64,000 nucleotides of DNA from an uncultured Pedobacter sp. (GCF_913776295.1 NZ_CAJYOJ010000079.1:1-64000); one strand, 5' to 3'. Counted from the first letter of the stretch, positions 41,875 to 51,789 are shown. The notes: a model not told the origin generated them from the letters alone. Translations and numbers: made by a program.

Positions 41875-44784
41875 TTATGGATTAAAAGTTAGTCCAACAT
41901 AGTAAATTGCACCAGCCATAGGGTTACCATAAGAAGTGATATAATATTTATTTAATACGTTAGAACCGCCCAATTTCACCACTGATTGTACCGAAGGAAT
42001 TCTTAAACTCACCTGTGCATCTAAAGAACTGTAAGCAGGCACCTGTCCTGAAGCAAAAGAAGAATTCCAGTAAAACTGATCTTGCCAGCGGTAAGAAACG
42101 TTAAAGCCAAAATTTTTAATAATCTCTTTATTACCCAAGCCCAGATTATAACGGATTTTAGGCGTATTAAAATCATTAATATAATTTACCGGTAAATCTC
42201 CAATCTGGTTATAGGAAACGTTACCACTCATGTTCCATTTGCCTACCAGATAATCAAGCCCCAAGGCAGCACCATAAGAAGTTACTTCACCTTCTGCATT
42301 CACCGGAACACCGAATTTTACAAAACTTCCGTTTACGTTTTGGTAAACATCAACAGCAGTGATAAAATCTTTATAAATACTATAATAACCATAAGCATCA
42401 ATTAATAAGTTAGGCAATATCAAACCTTTATAACCTAACTCATAGGATTGAACACTTTCAGGACGTACCCCTTTAGCATCAAAGTTGTATTGTTGCAAAA
42501 GTGCCGGGTTTGGCGTTCCTGTAGACGCAGCCGATGCTAAAAATGCGCGATAACTTACATCGGTAAAAGGTTTATTGCTATCAAGATGGTATTTACCGAA
42601 CATAATTTCTGGCAAACCACCAATTAAACGTTGCGAACCTCCGCCAACAGATAAATCGATATATTGATTCTGCGTAGTTGGGTTACGGTAGCCGGTTTGA
42701 TATGAAACCCGAATGTTGTTATCTTTCGCAACCGTAAACACTCCGGTGATCCTTGGTGTAAAACGGCCTTCAAAGTTCTGGCTTTTATCATAACGGCCGG
42801 CAAAAGTAAGTTTAACTTTATCATTAAAGAATTTTTTACCGATCTGTCCAAATGCACCGTATTCTTTAATGTCTATTGAATTAATTAAGTCATTAAAAAT
42901 AGTTCCGGCTGAATTTAAATCATAAAGACGGTAAGAGGCACCCACTTGAAATTCTACTACTTTATCAAAAAGATTGGTGAAGTTGTACATGCCCTCGTAA
43001 TGATACAGATTTGATTTATCGTCGAATTTTGCACCATAAATACCTTTCGATGGATCAGAAGCACTGATAGTGGTATTCATAATCTGATCTTTTGCCTGGT
43101 TAAACTGAGGTGAACCTGGCTCGAAACGGCCCTGGTTAGCAGCATTTCTGGCTAAAGCATGCGCAGCAGCATCGCCCTGCCCGGCAGCCCTGGCACCAAC
43201 ATAATTGCCAATATATTGTGGAAACCAGGTTGTAGATGGTTTCGAAAGTTCATTGATGTAACTACCCAGAATAGATGAAATATAGGAATCTCCCGAACGC
43301 TCCTGAGTAGTGTACGCTTTAACAAAAAAATCTTCACCTTTTATTTCGAGTTTATATTGGCCAATATTAAAATTGCGTAATGAGTAACGATCAGAACCGG
43401 TATATACCGAAGTTCCTGTACCCCAATTAGCCTGTGCCACAGCCTGCACGGTATTACTGATATTGTAATATAATGCACCAGAAGCTTTTAATGATTTGGT
43501 ATTATAATCAACCAGATTTTCCTCATTATAACCTGTTCTGGATACATTTTGATCAGGAATCAAATTCGCTTTTAAGCCCACATAAAACGGTAAATAATTT
43601 TGTACTGCGGGACGTAGCGCAGCCGGCAAACTTGCAAGAAACCCCGCCTGTTGGGCCGCATTTGGAATAGCCGCTCCGAAAGCCCCGTCCATAGCTGTTT
43701 TAATGTTTGGGATTAAACCGCCTGAACCAACATTAATCCCGGAAATTGTTGCATTCTGAACGCTTAGCGCCACATTACGCATATTCTGGCTTACCTCATC
43801 TCCATACACATTTATTCCGTCGTAATTGGTATCGCTGTTGCGGTCGCCAGCCTTTGCTGTTCTGGCAATGCGGTCAAAATTTGAATAGTTGTTTCCAAAC
43901 CAATCTTTGGCCTGCAGGAATGAAAATGCTGCTTTTACCCCAAATTTATTGTTCCATGATTTAGCCATACGTACATCCAACTGGTTAAATGGTTGTACCG
44001 TACTGTTGTTATCATTTACATGGTTAACCCCTGTTTTGTATTGAAAACTGGCGCCTGGATGTTTAAAAGGATCTTTTGAAGTCATTAGCAATGTACCACT
44101 GATCCCACCCGCGCCATAAAGTGCAGATGAAGCACCTGGCAAAAGTTCCACATTATCTACATCAAGCTCGGTAATACCTACAATATTACCTACAGAAAAA
44201 TTTAGTCCCGGGGCCTGATTATCCATTCCATCAATGTACTGGTTAAAACGTGTATTGCCGTTAGAATTGAAACCCCGTGTATTGATCGATTTAAAAGTTA
44301 AACTCTGCATGCTGCTTTCTACCCCTTTCATATTGTTCAGCGCATCGTAAAAGGATGGAGCAGCAATTTCTCTAATCGCGGCAGCACTCATCCGCTCGAT
44401 GGAAACCGGGGACTCTAAAATGCGCTCGGGCGTGCGCGAAGCAGAAACCACCACATCACCACCCAATACCACTACAGTTTCCATTTCGAGATTAATACCT
44501 GATGTGCTTCCGTTAATTTGCTGTTCTACGGTGCCATAGCCCACATAAGATGCCACCAAAGTAAAAGGTACTTTTGCCAATGTACCAAAGCTGAAAGTTC
44601 CATTGGCTGTAGAAGCCGTACCTCCAGACTGACCTTTAATGGTTAAACTAACTCCAGCCAATCCTTCTTTGGTTTGCTTGTCTCTTACGGTTCCGCTCAC
44701 CGTAATATTTTGTGCACGTGCTGCCATATCACCAGCAAACACAAATAATAACACATAAAAGATCTTGGTAAAAATTCTGCTCAT
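41875..44784 (-). CDS. TonB-dependent receptor with carboxypeptidase-like N-domain
   Basis: A 969-residue outer-membrane protein with signal peptide (MSRIFTKIFYVLLFVFAGDM, cut near ARAQ). Domains: carboxypeptidase-regulatory-like beta-sandwich at about 25-110 (ITVSGTVRDKQTKEGLAGVS), plug (ISASFYDALNNMKGVESS-type region, INTRGFNSNGNTRFNQYIDG), then a long barrel ending GAIYYVGLTFNP. No SusD-like gene is adjacent, so it is not a standard polysaccharide locus. The many long loops fit transport of a large or complexed ligand, which cannot be named. It is monocistronic. Confidence 0.9.
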   Translation of the reverse strand: MSRIFTKIFYVLLFVFAGDMAARAQNITVSGTVRDKQTKEGLAGVSLTIKGQSGGTASTANGTFSFGTLAKVPFTLVASYVGYGTVEQQINGSTSGINLEMETVVVLGGDVVVSASRTPERILESPVSIERMSAAAIREIAAPSFYDALNNMKGVESSMQSLTFKSINTRGFNSNGNTRFNQYIDGMDNQAPGLNFSVGNIVGITELDVDNVELLPGASSALYGAGGISGTLLMTSKDPFKHPGASFQYKTGVNHVNDNNSTVQPFNQLDVRMAKSWNNKFGVKAAFSFLQAKDWFGNNYSNFDRIARTAKAGDRNSDTNYDGINVYGDEVSQNMRNVALSVQNATISGINVGSGGLIPNIKTAMDGAFGAAIPNAAQQAGFLASLPAALRPAVQNYLPFYVGLKANLIPDQNVSRTGYNEENLVDYNTKSLKASGALYYNISNTVQAVAQANWGTGTSVYTGSDRYSLRNFNIGQYKLEIKGEDFFVKAYTTQERSGDSYISSILGSYINELSKPSTTWFPQYIGNYVGARAAGQGDAAAHALARNAANQGRFEPGSPQFNQAKDQIMNTTISASDPSKGIYGAKFDDKSNLYHYEGMYNFTNLFDKVVEFQVGASYRLYDLNSAGTIFNDLINSIDIKEYGAFGQIGKKFFNDKVKLTFAGRYDKSQNFEGRFTPRITGVFTVAKDNNIRVSYQTGYRNPTTQNQYIDLSVGGGSQRLIGGLPEIMFGKYHLDSNKPFTDVSYRAFLASAASTGTPNPALLQQYNFDAKGVRPESVQSYELGYKGLILPNLLIDAYGYYSIYKDFITAVDVYQNVNGSFVKFGVPVNAEGEVTSYGAALGLDYLVGKWNMSGNVSYNQIGDLPVNYINDFNTPKIRYNLGLGNKEIIKNFGFNVSYRWQDQFYWNSSFASGQVPAYSSLDAQVSLRIPSVQSVVKLGGSNVLNKYYITSYGNPMAGAIYYVGLTFNP

Positions 44785-44980
44785 AAGCGATTGACAATTT
44801 GGTTATTTGTATTATTAGTTATATAAACTTAATTTCTTTTTTTGAATTAAACAAATGATGGATGCATAATAGTTTCAAAACAAATTATAATTTTGATTGA
44901 TATACAGTTTGTTGTATTTTGCGCTAGACATTAACCGTCATTTTGCCCTATCTTAGCGAAAGACTTGTTAGCTAACCATT

Positions 44981-47410
44981 ATGAATAAAATTAAGGCCCT
45001 GTTCTGCATCGTCATCCCGATTGCTTTAGCTTTTTTATTTAATACGAAATTAGGCAATACGCCTCCATTATTAAAATTTTTAAATCCTTTTATGGGTTTT
45101 TGGCAAAATGCAGAGAACAATCATTTTATGTTTAACCATAAAGCGAAGATCAAAGGGGCAATCGATAAAATTGAAATCGTTTTTGACGACCGTATGATCC
45201 CGCATATTTTTGCTCAGAATGATCATGATCTATATTTAGCACAAGGTTATGTTACCGCTATGCACCGCCTTTGGCAAATGGATTTTCAGACGCGTTTTGC
45301 GGCTGGAAGAATTAGCGAAGTGGTGGGCGATAAAGCCATCGAGGTAGACCGGTATCAACGCCGGATGGGAATGGTTTATGGTGCTGAAAATTCTTTAAAA
45401 GGGATGATGGCCGATCCTAAGGCAAAAGAAATGATTTTGGCCTATACCGAAGGGATTAATGCCTACATCAAAACCCTTTCTAAAGCTAATTATCCGTTAG
45501 AATATAAAATTCTGGATTTTAAACCCGAAAACTGGACACCTGTAAAATGTGCACTACTGTTAAAACAGATGTCGGCAGTATTGGCCATGGGCTCAGATGA
45601 ATTTTACATGACCAATATCCTGAAAAAATTTGGTCCGGAGGTGACTAAAAACCTTTTTCCGGATTATCCTTTCCGCGAAGATCCGATTATTCCTGTCGGT
45701 ACAAAATGGAATTTTTCCCCATTACCCATACCTAAAACACCGGAAAGCTTCACGCAGGCGCAGACCGGCGACGTTAGAACAACCGAAAAAGTTGAAGGTA
45801 TCGGAAGTAATAACTGGGCATTGTCTGGTAGTAAAACTGCATCAGGATATCCAATCTTAGCCAACGATCCGCATTTAGATTTAACACTTCCATCTATCTG
45901 GTACCAGATTCAGCTACATGCGCCCGGCGTAAATACCTATGGTGTTTCTTTACCTGGTGCCCCTGGCGTAATCATTGGCTTTAACCAAAAAATAGCCTGG
46001 GGAGTAACCAACGTTGCTGCTGACGTACTCGATTTTTATCAAATCAAATTTAAAGATTCGGCACATAACGAATATTGGTATAACAATAAATGGAATGCTA
46101 CGCACAAGCGACTGGAAACCATTAAGATACGTGGCAGCAAAGATGAAGTAGATACGGTTTATTATACCCATCATGGCCCGGTAGTGTATTTCCAGAAACC
46201 AAAATACGGCAGGGCAGAAAACGTACCTGTTGGAGATGCACTTCGGTGGATTGCACATGATAAATCGAATGAACTCATGACGTTTTATTACCTTAACCGG
46301 GGTAAAAACTATAACGATTACCGCAAGGCTTTAACTTATTATACTGCGCCTGCACAGAACTTCGTTTTCGCCAGTGTTGATAACGATATCGCCATTACGC
46401 CCAATGGCAAGTTTCCTTTAAAATGGAAAGATCAGGGCAAATTTATACTGGATGGAACCGATCCTGCTTACGATTGGCAAGGCTGGATCCCGAATGCACA
46501 GAACCCAACGGTTAAAAATCCGCCACGCGGTTTTGTGAGTTCGGCCAATCAGTCTTCTACCGATACCACTTATCCATACTACATTAACTGGGAATTTGCC
46601 CCCTATGAGCGGGGTAAACGCATTAACGATCGTTTATCAGTGATGAACAAAGCTACTTCAGACAGTATCCGGTTGATGCAAACAGACAACTATAGTATCC
46701 TGGCACAAAATCTGGTTCCGGCTTTATTGCCATTACTGAACAATGAACAGCTAAATGCCACACAAAAGGAAGCTTTAGCTTATCTGCGCAAATGGAACAA
46801 ACGTTATGATGCACACGAAATCGCAGCCAGTGTGTTCGAAATTTGGACCAAACGCTTATTGTATAATATCTGGGCAGATGAATTTGAAATCAAAGGTGTT
46901 CCGATGCGTTATCCCTCTAGAGACCGTACGGTGGAGATGATCCTGAAAGAACCCAATGCAACCTGGTACGATAACATCAACACCAATAAAAAGGAAACAC
47001 TATCCGACCTGGTTAATGAAGCTTTTAGATTTAGTTGCGATAGCCTGGAAAGGCGCTTCGGACCAATAAGCAAAGATTGGAACTGGGCAAATGTAAAACA
47101 GACCAATGTACCACATCTGGCCAAAATACCGGGATTCGGCTCAAAGGTTTTACAGATTGGCGGTGCCAAAAGCACCATTAATGCTTTGAGCGAAACCAAC
47201 GGACCTTCCTGGCGGATGGTGATTGAACTGGGTAAAACGCCGAAAGGGCATGGTGTTTATCCTGGTGGCCAGTCGGGTAATCCCGGAAGCAAATTTTATG
47301 ATAACATGATCGATACCTGGGCAAATGGCAAATTATATGATCTGTTTTACATGCAAAATCCTGATGATAAATCGGGCACAGTTATTTCTCGTTTAAAAAT
47401 ATCTAAATAG
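44981..47410 (+). CDS. penicillin acylase family amidohydrolase
   Basis: An 809-residue N-terminal-nucleophile hydrolase precursor. An N-terminal hydrophobic segment (ALFCIVIPIALAFLF) directs export. The autocatalytic cleavage site is GIGSNNWALSG, with Ser276 as the new N-terminus of the large subunit. YVTAMHRLWQMDFQTRFAAG and NDPHLDLTLPSIWYQIQLHA are conserved in the family. Members hydrolyse amides such as penicillins or acyl-homoserine lactones; natural substrates are often unknown, so quorum-signal degradation is only a possibility. A small membrane protein gene follows after 6 bases. Confidence 0.9.
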   Translation: MNKIKALFCIVIPIALAFLFNTKLGNTPPLLKFLNPFMGFWQNAENNHFMFNHKAKIKGAIDKIEIVFDDRMIPHIFAQNDHDLYLAQGYVTAMHRLWQMDFQTRFAAGRISEVVGDKAIEVDRYQRRMGMVYGAENSLKGMMADPKAKEMILAYTEGINAYIKTLSKANYPLEYKILDFKPENWTPVKCALLLKQMSAVLAMGSDEFYMTNILKKFGPEVTKNLFPDYPFREDPIIPVGTKWNFSPLPIPKTPESFTQAQTGDVRTTEKVEGIGSNNWALSGSKTASGYPILANDPHLDLTLPSIWYQIQLHAPGVNTYGVSLPGAPGVIIGFNQKIAWGVTNVAADVLDFYQIKFKDSAHNEYWYNNKWNATHKRLETIKIRGSKDEVDTVYYTHHGPVVYFQKPKYGRAENVPVGDALRWIAHDKSNELMTFYYLNRGKNYNDYRKALTYYTAPAQNFVFASVDNDIAITPNGKFPLKWKDQGKFILDGTDPAYDWQGWIPNAQNPTVKNPPRGFVSSANQSSTDTTYPYYINWEFAPYERGKRINDRLSVMNKATSDSIRLMQTDNYSILAQNLVPALLPLLNNEQLNATQKEALAYLRKWNKRYDAHEIAASVFEIWTKRLLYNIWADEFEIKGVPMRYPSRDRTVEMILKEPNATWYDNINTNKKETLSDLVNEAFRFSCDSLERRFGPISKDWNWANVKQTNVPHLAKIPGFGSKVLQIGGAKSTINALSETNGPSWRMVIELGKTPKGHGVYPGGQSGNPGSKFYDNMIDTWANGKLYDLFYMQNPDDKSGTVISRLKISK

Positions 47411-47416
47411 TTTAAA

Positions 47417-47776
47417 ATGGTTTTCATCGTTATATTAATCATCTGTTTCCTTTTACAAATGGTTGCCCCCTGGTGGGTCATCATCGTCATTTCTTTTGCC
47501 ACCTGTGGTATTATTGGCAAAACAGGAAAAATAGCCTTTTGGCAATCTTTTTTTGCTATTTTTTTGCTTTGGATCGGATATGCTTTATTTAAAAGCCTGC
47601 CTAACGATAATGTACTCGCCGGCCGTGTAGCGGTAATGACCGGTATAAAAATATGGTGGGCATTGCTATTGATTACAGGATTTTTAAGTGGTTTAGTGGC
47701 CGGAATTAGTGGTTATTGCGGCTATCAGTTTCGCATGGCGATGCTGGCAAAAAAAACTGACGAGAAAATAGCATAA
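47417..47776 (+). CDS. small integral membrane protein, hypothetical
   Basis: The protein has 119 residues with three or four hydrophobic segments: VFIVILIICFLLQMVAPWWV, IIVISFATCGII, FAIFLLWIGYALF and WWALLLITGFLSGLVAGISG, ending in a charged tail. It follows the penicillin acylase gene by six bases and precedes the LuxE-type gene, so it belongs to this transcript. I do not recognise the family; a role beyond membrane location cannot be given. Confidence 0.7.
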   Translation: MVFIVILIICFLLQMVAPWWVIIVISFATCGIIGKTGKIAFWQSFFAIFLLWIGYALFKSLPNDNVLAGRVAVMTGIKIWWALLLITGFLSGLVAGISGYCGYQFRMAMLAKKTDEKIA

Positions 47777-47795
47777 TGCTTTGTACTTTTGCCTT

Positions 47796-48779
47796 GTGAA
47801 TTTAACCGCTAACGAAATATTTTCTGTAAAAGACAGAAATGCATTTAATGCCATGGCCTTAAATATTTTTAAGCTACAGGCCCAAAATTGCAATATTTAT
47901 CGCGAGTATATCTTCCACTTGGGTATGAATGCAGATGAGGTAACTGCAATTGAAAAGATTCCTTTTTTACCCATCAGCTTTTTTAAAAGCCATGCTGTTC
48001 TAAGCAGTAATGATCCTGTAGAAATTACCTTCAGCAGCTCAGGTACAACGGGTATGATCCAAAGCAGTCATCACGTAACCGATGTTAAGTTATATGAACA
48101 GAGTTACCTGCAGGCTTTTGCGCAGTTTTATGGGGATGTATCTGAATATTGCTTTCTGGCATTGTTACCATCTTATCAACAAAGATCGGGCTCTTCGTTG
48201 ATTTACATGGTAAACGATCTGATCGAAAAGAGTGGTGACCCGCAAAGTGGTTACTTTTTAGATAACCATGAAGATTTGTTGCAGACGTTGCTCAATCTGA
48301 AAGCCAAAAAACAAAAAACAGTTTTAATTGGTGTAACCTATGCCCTGCTTGATTTTATAGAACAATACGACATCAGTTTTCCAGAGCTGATTGTAATGGA
48401 AACCGGCGGGATGAAAGGGAAACGTAAGGAAATGGTACGCGAGGAACTTCATGAGCAGTTAACCAAAGGATTTGGTGTAAAAACCATCCATAGCGAATAC
48501 GGGATGACCGAACTGCTCTCTCAAGCCTATTCGTTAGGTGAAGGTATTTTCAATTGCCCGGGCTGGATGAAGGTTTTGATCCGCGACACCAATGACCCTT
48601 TAAGTTTAGTCAAAACCGGCAGGACGGGCGGCATTAATGTGATCGACCTGGCCAATATCAATTCGTGTTCATTTATTGCCACACAGGATCTGGGCAGAAT
48701 CAATCCTGATCAAAGTTTTGAAGTATTAGGCCGGTTCGATCATGCCGATATCAGGGGATGTAATCTTTTGGTACAGTAA
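47796..48779 (+). CDS. LuxE/PaaK-type acyl-protein synthetase (acyltransferase)
   Basis: The protein has 327 residues from GTG 47796 (MNLTANEIFSVKDRNAF). TTG 47781 would add five residues that coincide with a -7-like TACTTTTGC. It belongs to the adenylate-forming LuxE/PaaK group: PFLPISFFKSHAV, the nucleotide loop FSSSGTTGM, VMETGGMKGKRKEM and SEYGMTELLSQAYS. LuxE activates a fatty acid for reduction, but in Bacteroidota these genes are not linked to luminescence and often occur near surface-polysaccharide or lipid genes. The substrate is unknown. Confidence 0.83.
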   Translation: MNLTANEIFSVKDRNAFNAMALNIFKLQAQNCNIYREYIFHLGMNADEVTAIEKIPFLPISFFKSHAVLSSNDPVEITFSSSGTTGMIQSSHHVTDVKLYEQSYLQAFAQFYGDVSEYCFLALLPSYQQRSGSSLIYMVNDLIEKSGDPQSGYFLDNHEDLLQTLLNLKAKKQKTVLIGVTYALLDFIEQYDISFPELIVMETGGMKGKRKEMVREELHEQLTKGFGVKTIHSEYGMTELLSQAYSLGEGIFNCPGWMKVLIRDTNDPLSLVKTGRTGGINVIDLANINSCSFIATQDLGRINPDQSFEVLGRFDHADIRGCNLLVQ

Positions 48780-48782
48780 TTC

Positions 48783-49220
48783 TTAATTTATTTTATCCGA
48801 GCAACCCGCGCACAAACCTGTAGCAATCAGATTAAGACGATCTACCTTAAATCCGGCCGGAACTTTCAATGCGGGAATTTTAACGGTATCTAAACAATAA
48901 ATTTTATGGCAGTTATCGCAGTTAAAATGTACATGCTCATCATGATGCTCATGGGCACTGCAACCATCAGAACAGATGGCATAATTGGCGGTTCCCTGCT
49001 GATCCAAAACCTTATGGATAATCCCCTTCTCTTCAAAAGCCTGCAAAACGCGGTACAAGGTAACGCGGTCTGCATCCTTTCCCATCACCTGCTCTAAATA
49101 AGGTTGAGAGGTTGCAGAATCCCTTCCACTCAAAATTTCCAGCACCTGCAAGCGCGGAGCAGTTCTTTTAAGTCCATTCTTAACCAAAAGTTTTTCGAAA
49201 CGTGCAGTATTATCTTCCAT
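48783..49220 (-). CDS. Fur-family metal-responsive repressor, probably Zur
   Basis: A 145-residue winged-helix protein: NGLKRTAPRLQVLEILSG, SQPYLEQVMGKDADRVTLYR and VLQAFEEKGIIHKV form the DNA-binding domain. The dimer domain has the His-rich ligand cluster HEHHDEHVHFNCDNC and a second CxxC (CAGC) for structural zinc. Assignment to Zur rather than Fur rests on context: it is the last gene of an operon with MerC, an ABC system and CxxCG proteins that diverges from a CobW-type zinc GTPase. It would repress these genes when zinc is ample. Confidence 0.85.
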   Translation of the reverse strand: MEDNTARFEKLLVKNGLKRTAPRLQVLEILSGRDSATSQPYLEQVMGKDADRVTLYRVLQAFEEKGIIHKVLDQQGTANYAICSDGCSAHEHHDEHVHFNCDNCHKIYCLDTVKIPALKVPAGFKVDRLNLIATGLCAGCSDKIN

Positions 49221-49240
49221 AGCAATACAAAAATAAGCAA

Positions 49241-49690
49241 TTAATCAATGAGTTTGGCATTTTTGATGGTTATTGGCGGCTTGTAACTCGCATCCTTTTC
49301 TTCTAATTTTAAAATTCCCTGTACGTGAATAGGTTTCTCACTGTATGGCAGCGCATTTGCCATCTCAACCATAATCATTATGGGAATACCATTTTGGCCG
49401 CAAAAATAACACTGATTGATGGGCAAGGTGGCCAAAAGAAATTTCTGCTGCTTCTGTCCGCTTTTTATAGGGATCAGGTAACCAATTAAATCAAATTCCC
49501 TGTTTTCAAAACGCCTGATCGTTTCTGTAAAAAGAGGTAAGAGTTCGTTCTTATCAGTCAGTTCAAACTTTACCGAGGCAATTACATCCCAGTTTAAAGA
49601 TCGCAACTGATCTTTTGGGCTATGTTTTTGCGTCTGTGCTCTAGCCCCATAAACTGAAAACAGAAGGAAAATAACGCATAAATATTTCAT
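49241..49690 (-). CDS. exported CxxCG protein (DUF3299-like), copy 3
   Basis: A 149-residue exported protein (signal peptide to ARAQ). The conserved core is FDLIGYLIPIKS, then TLPINQCYFCGQNGIPIMIM, with a CxxCG motif before a hydrophobic strand, and PIHVQGILKL. It is the most diverged of three tandem relatives, having CYFCGQNG where the others have CPYCGTGD. Its start overlaps the stop of copy 2 by four bases. The pattern resembles DUF3299 proteins that accompany Zur-controlled ABC systems in Proteobacteria. A periplasmic metal-handling role is inference. Confidence 0.7.
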   Translation of the reverse strand: MKYLCVIFLLFSVYGARAQTQKHSPKDQLRSLNWDVIASVKFELTDKNELLPLFTETIRRFENREFDLIGYLIPIKSGQKQQKFLLATLPINQCYFCGQNGIPIMIMVEMANALPYSEKPIHVQGILKLEEKDASYKPPITIKNAKLID

Positions 49691-50121
49691 TTTTTTACTG
49701 CATCTAAAAGAAAAAAGACAGATCGGCTATCGCCAGAATCATTGATTATAAATTTTCCCCGAAGTGTAATGGGTTCTTCCGTCCATTTAATAGCTTTTAA
49801 AGTCTTCACTTCTATCATTGACGGGATATCGCCCGTACCACAATACGGGCAGGAAGCAATAGGTACCATAGAAAACATAAATTCGTTAAAGCTGTTGCCT
49901 ACTTTGGTAGGAATAATATATCCCGGAAGCTCAATTATCTTATTATGTATGGCCTTTAGTGCAGGTGGAAAAACAGCCTGCCAAACCAAGGGCTTTACCT
50001 GTTTATCGTATTTTAAACCAACAAGGTTCCAGGTTGCGGTGCGTGTTTCGGTATGAACAGCTACCTGGGCAACGGTTTTAACGGAGATTAAGATCAAAAA
50101 TACCAGCATACATTTCTTCAT
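49687..50121 (-). CDS. exported CxxCG protein (DUF3299-like), copy 2
   Basis: The protein has 144 residues, with signal peptide MKKCMLVFLILISVKTVAQV. The core is IELPGYIIPTKVGNSFNEFM, VPIASCPYCGTGDIPSMIEV and ITLRGKFIINDSGDSRSVFF. Copy 1 is very similar along its whole length, so the pair arose by a recent tandem duplication. It lies 12 bases after copy 1. The two cysteines of CPYCG could bind zinc or form a disulfide. Function is unknown. Confidence 0.72.
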   Translation of the reverse strand: MKKCMLVFLILISVKTVAQVAVHTETRTATWNLVGLKYDKQVKPLVWQAVFPPALKAIHNKIIELPGYIIPTKVGNSFNEFMFSMVPIASCPYCGTGDIPSMIEVKTLKAIKWTEEPITLRGKFIINDSGDSRSVFFLLDAVKK

Positions 50122-50133
50122 GATTGAATGAGC

Positions 50134-50571
50134 TTATAACAGTTTCGCATTTAAAAGAAAAAATTCGCTCCTATCATCACCAGAATCGTTAATGAGGAAG
50201 ATTCCCCTAAGCTTAATGGGTTTTTCGGTAATAGGGATAGCTTTTAACATCTTTACCTGTACCATCGATGGAATATCGCCCGTACCACAATATGGGCAGG
50301 AGGCAATGGGCACAATAGACAGCATAAATTCACTGAATTTCGACCCCACCTTTGTTGGGATGATGTAGCCGGGCAGTTCAATTACCTTATTGTTTAGCGC
50401 CTTTAATGACGGCGGAAAAACACTCCCCCATTTTCGTGGCGCAATCTCGGCATCGTATCTTAGCCCAATTAAATTCCAGGTTGGCGTGCGCATGTCGGTA
50501 TGTACCTTCACCTGCGCAGCCAATTCCCGGAAACCTAAACATAAAAAAACTAAAAAAACCAATTTCTTCAT
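50134..50571 (-). CDS. exported CxxCG protein (DUF3299-like), copy 1
   Basis: A 145-residue exported protein (MKKLVFLVFLCLGFRELAAQ). It shares VIELPGYIIPTKVGSKFSEF, IVPIASCPYCGTGDIPSMVQ and IKLRGIFLINDSGDDRSEFF with copy 2. It starts three bases after the ABC permease stop, so the two are tightly linked. In known Zur-linked operons a DUF3299 protein is made together with an ABC ATPase and a LolC/MacB-like permease, which matches the order here. A complex with that permease is plausible but unproven. Confidence 0.72.
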   Translation of the reverse strand: MKKLVFLVFLCLGFRELAAQVKVHTDMRTPTWNLIGLRYDAEIAPRKWGSVFPPSLKALNNKVIELPGYIIPTKVGSKFSEFMLSIVPIASCPYCGTGDIPSMVQVKMLKAIPITEKPIKLRGIFLINDSGDDRSEFFLLNAKLL

Positions 50572-50574
50572 TAC

Positions 50575-51789
50575 TTAACGGTCTTTTGTTAATGTTGCAG
50601 CAATATCAACTCTGTAAATCTGCATGGCCGGAATAAGCGAAGCCAAAGCGCCAATAAACAGCCCGATCCAGATCAGATATATTTCTTGCGGAAAGGCCGT
50701 AAGCCCTGTTAATTTCGCCTGCGAGGTTTCCTGATAAATTCCGATTAACTCCAGGGTGGCATGTCCGATGAACAACCCCAAAAAGGTGCCGATAAAGGTC
50801 ACCAAAACCCCTTCAAACATGACCAGAAAAAATAGCTTAAATTTTGACGCACCTAAACAACGCATAATCGCAAGATCGTATTTCCGTTCTTTCATCGCAT
50901 TGTAAAGGCTGATAAAAATGCTCATTGTGGCGACACTCATAATAAAAATGGCAAACCATTTTAGGGTGTCAATTCCTACCCCTATTAGCGAAAACAATCT
51001 GGCACTCTCCATTGCCGGAGAGGCTGCCTGCATATTGGTACTCTGGTTAACCATCCTTGGGAAAAATATAACCGACATGGGTGATTTATACTGGATCAAT
51101 AATGCGGTAATCTGTTTATCGTTAATTTCTTTGGTCTCTTCTGTTGTAGCAGGGTTATGGTTTTCGGGATGCTTCTCTTCATGCATTTTGTACACACTGC
51201 CAATGTTGGTAAGGATCAGATTATCGGTTACATTTCCCTGCGGTTTTAAGATTCCCTTAACCTGATAAGCATGTTGTTTATGAACATCTCCGCTGCCGGT
51301 TAAACCATGCGCACCAAAAAAAGAATCGCCAATTTTGAGGCCAGATGTTAACGCCACATGGCTACCAAGTGTTACTTCTAAATCTTTATGCCAAAAACTT
51401 CCTTTTTGGATAGATAAACCATAAAGATTAGAAAACGTACTGTCGGTACCCACAATCCGGTAGCCATTATAATTATCGCCCAACGCCAGTGGCACAGCCC
51501 TTTTAACCATGGGGTTGTGCATTAATTGGTAAGCATCTTTGGCGGGAATATTCCCTGTTGGATAATCGATATGGTAAACGCTGCTTAATATTAACTGCAA
51601 CGGACTTCCCTTTGCTCCTACAACCAGATCGATATCCTTTGCATTTTTCTCCAGTTTATTATTAATTTGTGTAGAAGCCAGGAAGAGGACAGACAAGATA
51701 CCTACACCAAAGGCCACTAAAATAATATTCAGCATGGTGGTTAGCTTATTCCTGACGAGGTTTTTGCTGCTAATTTTAAAGATATTCAT
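50575..51789 (-). CDS. FtsX/MacB-like ABC permease
   Basis: A 404-residue inner-membrane protein with the MacB/LolC topology. The first membrane segment is at about residue 20 (MLNIILVAFGVGILSVLFLA), followed by a large periplasmic domain (residues 45-270). Three segments form the FtsX domain (IDTLKWFAIFIMSVATMSIF, FFLVMFEGVLVTFIGTFLGL, YLIWIGLFIGALASLIP). Such permeases work with a cytoplasmic ATPase as mechanotransmitters rather than classic pores. A His-rich stretch EEKHPENHN is in the periplasmic part. Its start overlaps the ATPase gene by four bases (ATGA). Confidence 0.88.
   Translation of the reverse strand: MNIFKISSKNLVRNKLTTMLNIILVAFGVGILSVLFLASTQINNKLEKNAKDIDLVVGAKGSPLQLILSSVYHIDYPTGNIPAKDAYQLMHNPMVKRAVPLALGDNYNGYRIVGTDSTFSNLYGLSIQKGSFWHKDLEVTLGSHVALTSGLKIGDSFFGAHGLTGSGDVHKQHAYQVKGILKPQGNVTDNLILTNIGSVYKMHEEKHPENHNPATTEETKEINDKQITALLIQYKSPMSVIFFPRMVNQSTNMQAASPAMESARLFSLIGVGIDTLKWFAIFIMSVATMSIFISLYNAMKERKYDLAIMRCLGASKFKLFFLVMFEGVLVTFIGTFLGLFIGHATLELIGIYQETSQAKLTGLTAFPQEIYLIWIGLFIGALASLIPAMQIYRVDIAATLTKDR

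Noticed and set aside
41875..44784. Polysaccharide utilisation locus (SusC/SusD) around the large TonB receptor
   Set aside because: No SusD-like gene or glycoside hydrolase is adjacent; neighbours are hipBST and a penicillin acylase.
47796..48779. Bioluminescence (lux) genes because of the LuxE-type protein
   Set aside because: No luxA, luxB, luxC or luxD in the window; LuxE-like acyltransferases are common in non-luminous Bacteroidota.
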